Assembly (NCBI GenBank): GCA_034667225.1
Contig: JAXDKG010000067.1
Location: 95,227-159,226, forward strand
Length of the DNA: 64,000 nt
Source: DATMER01 sp034667225
GTDB taxonomy: Bacteria > Acidobacteriota > Thermoanaerobaculia > Multivoradales > UBA5704
Direction of reading: 5' to 3'
The stretch's first letter is position 1; each line of letters opens with the position of its first letter. This document shows, piece by piece, positions 59,431 through 64,000 of the stretch. The notes beneath the pieces are model-generated. The model was given only the letters and a program-made list of their open reading frames with translations. It had not been told where the DNA came from and ran no database searches. The position numbers were made by a program, and so were the translations under genes.

Positions 59431-60621
59431 GTGCTGCGCTGGATTACCGCTGGAGAGTCCCACGGACCCGCGCTCGTCGCCGTGCTCGAAGGCATGGTGG
59501 CGGGAGTCGAGGTCACGACCGCCGATCTGAACGAGCAACTCGCCCGTCGCAGGCTCGGGTTCGGCCGAAGCCCGCGTATGGGGTTCGAGACCGACAAGGT
59601 CGAGATTCTCGGCGGCGTCCGCCACGGACTCACCCAGGGTGGGCCGATCGCGGTGCACATCGACAACGCCGAGTGGCCCAAGTGGGACAAGGTCATGTCC
59701 GCCGACCCGGTGGACGAGGCCGAACTCGCCGAGCTGAGCCGCAACGAGCCGCTGACCAGGCCCCGGCCTGGGCACGCCGACCTGCCCGGCATGCAGAAGT
59801 ACGGCTTCGACGAGGCCCGACCGGTCCTCGAACGGGCCAGCGCGCGCGAAACGGCGGGCCGGACGGCCCTGGGCACGGTGGCCAAGGCGTTCCTGCGGCA
59901 GTTGCTTGGCGTCGAGGTGATCAGCCACGTGGTGTCCATCGGCACCGCCGAGGCCGGTGCCGGGCCGACGCCGGGGCCGGGTGACCTGGCCGCGATCGAC
60001 GAGAGCCCGGTGCGGGCGTTCGACGCGGCGGCGACCGAGGCGATGGTGGCCGAGGTGGAGGCCGTCAAGAAGGCGGGCGACACCGTCGGCGGCGTCATCG
60101 AGGTCATCGCCTACGGGCTGCCGCCTGGTCTCGGGTCGCACGTGCACTGGGACCGCAGGCTCGACGCCCGGCTCGCCGGGGCGCTGATGGGCGTGCAGGC
60201 CATGAAGGGCGTCGAGATCGGTGACGGCTTCACCACCGCACGTCGGTGGGGGAGCCAGGCCCACGACGAGATCGACCGCGCCGAGGGGACCGTCGCCGGG
60301 GTGTCCAGGCGGTCCAACCGCGCGGGTGGCCTCGAAGGCGGCATTACCAACGGCGAGCCGCTGCGCGCGCGGGTGGCGATGAAGCCGATCTCCACGGTGC
60401 CACGCGCACTGTCCACAGTGGACGTTGTCACTGGCGAACCGGCGGTGGCGATCCATCAGCGGTCCGATGTGTGCGCGGTGCCGCGAGCCGGGGTCGTGCT
60501 GGAATCGGTCGTCGCGCTGGTGCTCGCCGAGGCCGCGCTGGAGAAGTTCGGCGGCGACTCGCTGGCCGAGACGCGACGCAACGTCGACGGGTACCTAGAG
60601 GCGCTGCGGAACCGATGGTGA
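59431..60621 (+). CDS. aroC: Chorismate synthase
   Basis: 396 aa from GTG 59431. FMN-dependent formation of chorismate. It has ITAGESHGPALVAVLEGMVA, RPGHADLPGMQKYGF, ASARETAGRTA, GGVIEVIAYGLPPGLGSHV, SNRAGGLEGGITNGEPL and RSDVCAVPRAGVV. The stop overlaps the aroK start. Confidence 0.97.
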   Translation: MLRWITAGESHGPALVAVLEGMVAGVEVTTADLNEQLARRRLGFGRSPRMGFETDKVEILGGVRHGLTQGGPIAVHIDNAEWPKWDKVMSADPVDEAELAELSRNEPLTRPRPGHADLPGMQKYGFDEARPVLERASARETAGRTALGTVAKAFLRQLLGVEVISHVVSIGTAEAGAGPTPGPGDLAAIDESPVRAFDAAATEAMVAEVEAVKKAGDTVGGVIEVIAYGLPPGLGSHVHWDRRLDARLAGALMGVQAMKGVEIGDGFTTARRWGSQAHDEIDRAEGTVAGVSRRSNRAGGLEGGITNGEPLRARVAMKPISTVPRALSTVDVVTGEPAVAIHQRSDVCAVPRAGVVLESVVALVLAEAALEKFGGDSLAETRRNVDGYLEALRNRW

Positions 60622-61124
60622 GCCCGACCGCTGTGGTGGTGGGTCCGCCTGGCGCGGGCAAGACGACGATCGGGGAGGCCCTGGCCGCCGCGCTCGGCGT
60701 CGGGTTCCGCGACACCGACGACGACATCGTCGCGACCGTGGGCAAGCCGATCAGCGACATCTTCACCGACGACGGCGAACCAGCGTTCCGCGCCGCCGAG
60801 GAGAACGCCGTCGCGGCGGCGCTCGATGAGCACGACGGCGTGCTGTCGCTCGGCGGGGGAGCGGTGCTGTCGGCGCGCACGCGGGAACTGCTGGCTGAGC
60901 AGGTCGTGGTGTTCCTCAATGTCGGCATGGCAGAAGGCGTCCGCCGCACCGGGATCTCCGGGGCACGGCCGCTGCTCGCCGGGGTCAACCCGCGGGCCAA
61001 ATTCAAGGAACTGCTCGACGCGCGGCTGCCGCTGTATCGGGAGATCGCGCGTATCGAGGTCGACACCGACGCCTCGTCACCCGACGAGATCGTCGCCCAC
61101 CTGGTCACCGCCCTGCGCGGCTGA
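60615..61124 (+). CDS. aroK: Shikimate kinase
   Basis: 169 aa. P-loop VVVGPPGAGKTTIGEALAAA, DTDDDIVATVGKPISDIF, lid region RPLLAGVNPRAKF and LSLGGGAVLS. Two in-frame starts are possible: ATG 60615 or GTG 60618 (overlapping the aroC stop); I use the ATG. Phosphorylates shikimate. Confidence 0.95.
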   Translation: MVSPTAVVVGPPGAGKTTIGEALAAALGVGFRDTDDDIVATVGKPISDIFTDDGEPAFRAAEENAVAAALDEHDGVLSLGGGAVLSARTRELLAEQVVVFLNVGMAEGVRRTGISGARPLLAGVNPRAKFKELLDARLPLYREIARIEVDTDASSPDEIVAHLVTALRG

Positions 61125-61187
61125 CCGCAATGGGACGATGGCCAGTGGCACGATCGTCGTAGCAAGCCGAACCGAGGAGTGAGACAA

Positions 61188-62291
61188 GTGCAGCCGGTGC
61201 GCATCCGGGTGGCCACGGACAGGCCCTACGACGTCGTGGTGGGCAAGGGCCTGCTCACCGAGCTGGTCGAGGCCGTCCAGGGGGCGTCCAAGGTCGCGAT
61301 CATCCACCAGCCGACCCTTGCCGCCACGGCCGAGGCGACCCGCGACGAACTGCGGGCCGCCGGAATCGACGCCCACCGCATCGAGATCCCCGACGCGGAA
61401 GACGGCAAAGCGCTCTCGGTCGCCGGGTTCTGCTGGGAGGTCCTCGGCCGCATCGGCCTCGACCGCCAGGGCACGATCGTGGCACTCGGCGGCGGCGCGG
61501 TGACCGACCTGGCCGGTTTCGTGGCCGCGACCTGGATGCGCGGCGTGGCGCTGGTCAACGTCCCGACGACCCTGCTCGGCATGGTCGACGCCGCGGTCGG
61601 CGGCAAGACCGGGATCAACACCGAGGCGGGCAAGAACCTCGTCGGGGTCTTCCACGAGCCGTCCGCGGTCATTGTCGACCTCGCCACCCTCACCACTCTG
61701 CCCCGCAACGAACTGGTCGCGGGGATGGCCGAGGTGATCAAGGGCGGATTCATCGCCGACCCGGTGATCCTCGACCTGATCGAGGCCGACCCGGAAGCCG
61801 CGATCGACTCGGAAGGCGACGTGATCGCCGAACTGGTCCGCCGCAAGATCCAGGTCAAGGCCGACGTGGTCTCCGCGGACCTGCGCGAGTCCAGCCTGCG
61901 CGAGATCCTCAACTACGGCCACACCCTGGCCCACGCCATCGAACGCCGCGAACGCTACCGCTGGCGCCACGGCGCGGCGGTGAGCGTCGGCATGGTCTTC
62001 GTCGCCGAACTCGCTCGGCTCGCGGGCAAGCTCGATGACGCCACCGCCGACCGCCACCGCGCCATCCTGACCAGCATCGGCCTCCCCGTCGGCTACGCCG
62101 CCGACGCGCTCCCCGAGTTGATCGAGGGCATGCTGAGCGACAAGAAGACCAAGTCCGGCGTCCTGCGCTTCGTCGTGCTGGACGGTCTCGCCAAGCCGAC
62201 CCGGCTGGAAGGCCCCGACCCGGCCCTGCTCGCCGCCGCCTATTCGGCCATCGCGGTCGAGCAGACCGGATCGACCGGCATCCTGCTGTGA
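61188..62291 (+). CDS. aroB: 3-Dehydroquinate synthase
   Basis: 367 aa from GTG 61188, chosen because GAGGAG at 61174-61179 is 8 nt upstream; GTG 61179 would put the start inside it. Family motifs: VALGGGAVTDLAGFVAATWM, PTTLLGMVDAAVGGKTGIN, KNLVGVFHEP, MAEVIKGGFI, LNYGHTLAHAIE and DKKTKSGVLRFVVL. Zinc ligands include the His of GHTLAH. Confidence 0.96.
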   Translation: MQPVRIRVATDRPYDVVVGKGLLTELVEAVQGASKVAIIHQPTLAATAEATRDELRAAGIDAHRIEIPDAEDGKALSVAGFCWEVLGRIGLDRQGTIVALGGGAVTDLAGFVAATWMRGVALVNVPTTLLGMVDAAVGGKTGINTEAGKNLVGVFHEPSAVIVDLATLTTLPRNELVAGMAEVIKGGFIADPVILDLIEADPEAAIDSEGDVIAELVRRKIQVKADVVSADLRESSLREILNYGHTLAHAIERRERYRWRHGAAVSVGMVFVAELARLAGKLDDATADRHRAILTSIGLPVGYAADALPELIEGMLSDKKTKSGVLRFVVLDGLAKPTRLEGPDPALLAAAYSAIAVEQTGSTGILL

Positions 62292-62372
62292 TCGGCTCTA
62301 CTGTTGATCGGACGCCAGCCTTGATCGGGATCGTGGCTGTGATGGGACGCAGGCTGTGATGGGGGTGCTGAC

Positions 62373-62807
62373 ATGAAGGTGCTGGTCCTCAACGGCCCCA
62401 ACCTGGGCAGGCTCGGCACCCGCGAGCCGGAGATCTACGGCGGCACCACCCACGCCGACCTGGTCCGACTCTGCGTCGAGGCAGGCACCGACCTCGGCTT
62501 GGACGTCGAGGTCCGCCAGACCGACCACGAAGGCGACATGCTCGGCTGGCTGCACGAGGCCGCCGACCACAAGATCCCCGTCGTCCTCAACGCCGCCGCA
62601 TGGACGCACTACTCGATCGCCGTCCGCGACGCCTGCGCCCAATTGACCGCGCCGCTGATCGAAGTGCACATCTCCAACGTCCACAAGCGAGAGCAGTTCC
62701 GCCACCACAGCCACATCTCCGACCTGGCGACCGGCGTCATCGTCGGCTTGGGCACCGACGGCTACACCCTCGCCCTGAAATGGCTGGCGGACAACACAAA
62801 GCCCTAA
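62373..62807 (+). CDS. aroQ: Type II 3-dehydroquinate dehydratase
   Basis: 144 aa. VLNGPNLGRLGTREPEIYGG with catalytic Tyr in EIYG, VVLNAAAWTHYSIAVRDAC, and the His in EVHISN followed by REQFRHHS. The gap 62292-62372 contains loosely repeated GATCGG/GATGGG words but no gene. Confidence 0.95.
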   Translation: MKVLVLNGPNLGRLGTREPEIYGGTTHADLVRLCVEAGTDLGLDVEVRQTDHEGDMLGWLHEAADHKIPVVLNAAAWTHYSIAVRDACAQLTAPLIEVHISNVHKREQFRHHSHISDLATGVIVGLGTDGYTLALKWLADNTKP

Positions 62808-62820
62808 GAGCGCGTCTGAG

Positions 62821-63267
62821 TCAGGCCGCTGACCGACCCTTGCGCCTGCGCCCACCCGACTCCGGTCGATCCAACTCCGGCCGCTCCAACTTCGGGCCGA
62901 CAACCAACCCGAGCCCGGCAGGCACCAACACCAGCAAGGCCGTGAACGCCGCCCCACCGGTCAACGCCTGCCCAAGCGCGCTGACCCCGGTCTGATCGAC
63001 GAACAACGCCCGCCCGGCAACGCTCAACACCGCCGAACCCCACCCGGCGATCAAAGCGGCGATCACCCACGCCCGACCCCGCTCCGGCACCTGCCGCCAA
63101 GCGTCCACCGCCGCCCACGTGGCCGCGATGCCCACCAGGACCCCCAGGACCACCGCCTCGACCACGGACGTCCCAGTCGGCCGCGCGGCCCTGAACTCGG
63201 CCACGAGTACGGCCGCGACCGCGTGGACGACCGCGAGCACCAGACCCCGCACCAGCCACGTTCGCAT
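62821..63267 (-). CDS. Small four-helix membrane protein (possibly B-4DMT family)
   Basis: 148 aa from ATG 63267. About four hydrophobic segments (LVLAVVHAVAAVLVA, VVLGVLVGIAATWAA, VIAALIAGWGSAVLSVAG, FTALLVLVPAGLGLVVG) and a basic tail (GGRRRKGRSAA). The opening MRTWLVRGLV and the pattern recall the actinobacterial B-4DMT transporter group; tentative. Convergent with aroQ. Confidence 0.7.
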   Translation of the reverse strand: MRTWLVRGLVLAVVHAVAAVLVAEFRAARPTGTSVVEAVVLGVLVGIAATWAAVDAWRQVPERGRAWVIAALIAGWGSAVLSVAGRALFVDQTGVSALGQALTGGAAFTALLVLVPAGLGLVVGPKLERPELDRPESGGRRRKGRSAA

Positions 63268-63331
63268 CGGCTGAGCGTAGGTGCCTGTTCGGGGCAGCCG
63301 CGACCCGGCGGTCGGTCGTAAGCTCGGCCCC

Positions 63332-64000
63332 ATGCCAGAAGCCCATGCCCGGCGCCGTGCCGCCCTGCGTACCGAGTTGCGTGAGCGGGGACTCGACGCG
63401 CTGCTTGTCGTCGACTTGCTCAATCTGCGCTACCTGACCGGGTTCACCGGTTCCAACGGCGCGCTGCTGGTGCATGCCGTCGATGACGCGCGCACGGTGT
63501 TCTGCACCGACGGGCGCTACATCGACCAGGCCGCCCGGCAGGTGCCCGAACTCGACCACGTCATCGACCGGGCCAGCGTGATCGCCCTTGCCTCGCGGAC
63601 AGAACACGGCAGCCGCGTCGGGTTCGAGAGCCAGCACGTGTCCGTCGACGGGTTCGACGCCATCGCCGAGGCTGCGGAGTCCACGGAACTGGTGCGGGCG
63701 CCGAACCTCGTCGAGCGGCTGCGGATGATCAAGGACGACACTGAGATCGAGGCGCTGCGGATGGCTTGTGCCGCCGCCGATCGCGCGTTGGCCGACCTCA
63801 TCGAGCACGGTGGCGTCGCGGCGGGTCGCACCGAGCGGGAGGTCGCTCGTGATCTGGAGAACCGCATGCTCGACCACGGCGCCACCAAGCCCGCGTTCGA
63901 GTCCATCGTCGCCACCGGCGCCAACTCCGCGACCCCGCACCACCGGCCGACCGATGCCGTCCTGCGCCACGGCGACTTCGTCAAGCTCGACTTCGGCGCC
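63332..64000 (+). CDS. pepQ: Xaa-Pro aminopeptidase/dipeptidase, partial
   Basis: 223 codons to the right edge; the C-terminal half is missing. Creatinase-type N-domain (LLVVDLLNLRYLTGFTGSNG) and the start of the M24 pita-bread domain (KPAFESIVATGANSATPHHR, FVKLDFGA, with the first metal Asp in KLDFG). In Actinobacteria this gene typically lies between aroQ and efp. Divergent from the small membrane-protein gene across 64 bp. Confidence 0.92.
   Translation, partial: MPEAHARRRAALRTELRERGLDALLVVDLLNLRYLTGFTGSNGALLVHAVDDARTVFCTDGRYIDQAARQVPELDHVIDRASVIALASRTEHGSRVGFESQHVSVDGFDAIAEAAESTELVRAPNLVERLRMIKDDTEIEALRMACAAADRALADLIEHGGVAAGRTEREVARDLENRMLDHGATKPAFESIVATGANSATPHHRPTDAVLRHGDFVKLDFGA

Noticed and set aside
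62292..62372. Repeat array upstream of aroQ
   Set aside because: Only a few loosely similar GATCGG/GATGGG words without constant spacing.

Overview
The window looks like two genomes joined inside one gene. Bases 1 to about 48,520 read as a high-GC, Gram-negative-type bacterium. Its outer-membrane and type IV pilus genes (mlaEFD, lpxH, pilT), an MglA-type GTPase, a selenocysteine formate dehydrogenase and a CIRCE-controlled hrcA-grpE-dnaK-dnaJ run suggest Acidobacteriota (possibly Thermoanaerobaculia-like). That placement is inference from gene content, not from a marker tree. Bases from about 48,540 to 64,000 carry the alaS-ruvX-mltG-aroE ... aroC-aroK-aroB-aroQ ... pepQ order typical of Actinobacteria, with small gene families and start usage that resemble Pseudonocardiaceae. 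The switch falls in a conserved stretch of alaS (residues 227-234) with the frame kept. A metagenome mis-join at a shared k-mer is the simplest explanation.

Left part, 1-14.6 kb: a partial GT-C membrane protein; an fdnGHI-fdhE operon on the minus strand, whose alpha subunit has an in-frame UGA (Sec194) followed 11 nt later by a SECIS hairpin; a lipoprotein lytic transglycosylase; a lone secretin-N-type (STN) domain protein; a 372-bp array of 18 degenerate 21-nt repeats; an XRE regulator; and a Uma2 nuclease / STAND-like NTPase-TPR / Uma2 nuclease cluster, the TPRs being near-identical 126-nt DNA repeats. 14.6-22.5 kb: one tightly overlapping minus-strand run with a small membrane protein, mlaE-mlaF-mlaD, a UDP-sugar epimerase, ugd, uxs, a YggX-like protein and a DUF309-VTT fusion; an 84-bp inverted-repeat element is captured in the 3' end of mlaD. 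22.6-30.8 kb: plsC, mrp, lpxH, a DUF104/VapC-type toxin-antitoxin pair, an MBL hydrolase, aroA and a sigma-54 activator. 30.8-38 kb: msrC, an unusual double-HTH basic protein with a clear promoter and terminator, and an mglA-nrdR-hsp20-lon-thiL operon preceded by a second 21-nt array of the same family. 38-48.5 kb: a DUF2520 protein, CIRCE-hrcA-grpE-dnaK-dnaJ-prmA-rsmE, ilvE, pilT, recX and the 5' part of alaS.

Right part: the 3' part of alaS, then ruvX, mltG, aroE, a secreted SH3 protein, a prepilin peptidase with a frameshifted remnant of a second copy nearby, two small hypothetical genes divergent from an HTH-TPR regulator, a GNAT, a compact predicted nuclease-toxin/immunity cassette, aroC-aroK-aroB-aroQ, a small membrane protein and a partial pepQ. 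aroA sits on the left part and the other aro genes on the right, so they need not belong to one organism.

The least explained features are the two 21-nt arrays, which fill the only two gene-free stretches longer than 300 bp. Next come the Uma2/NTPase cluster, the double-HTH protein and the toxin/immunity cassette.
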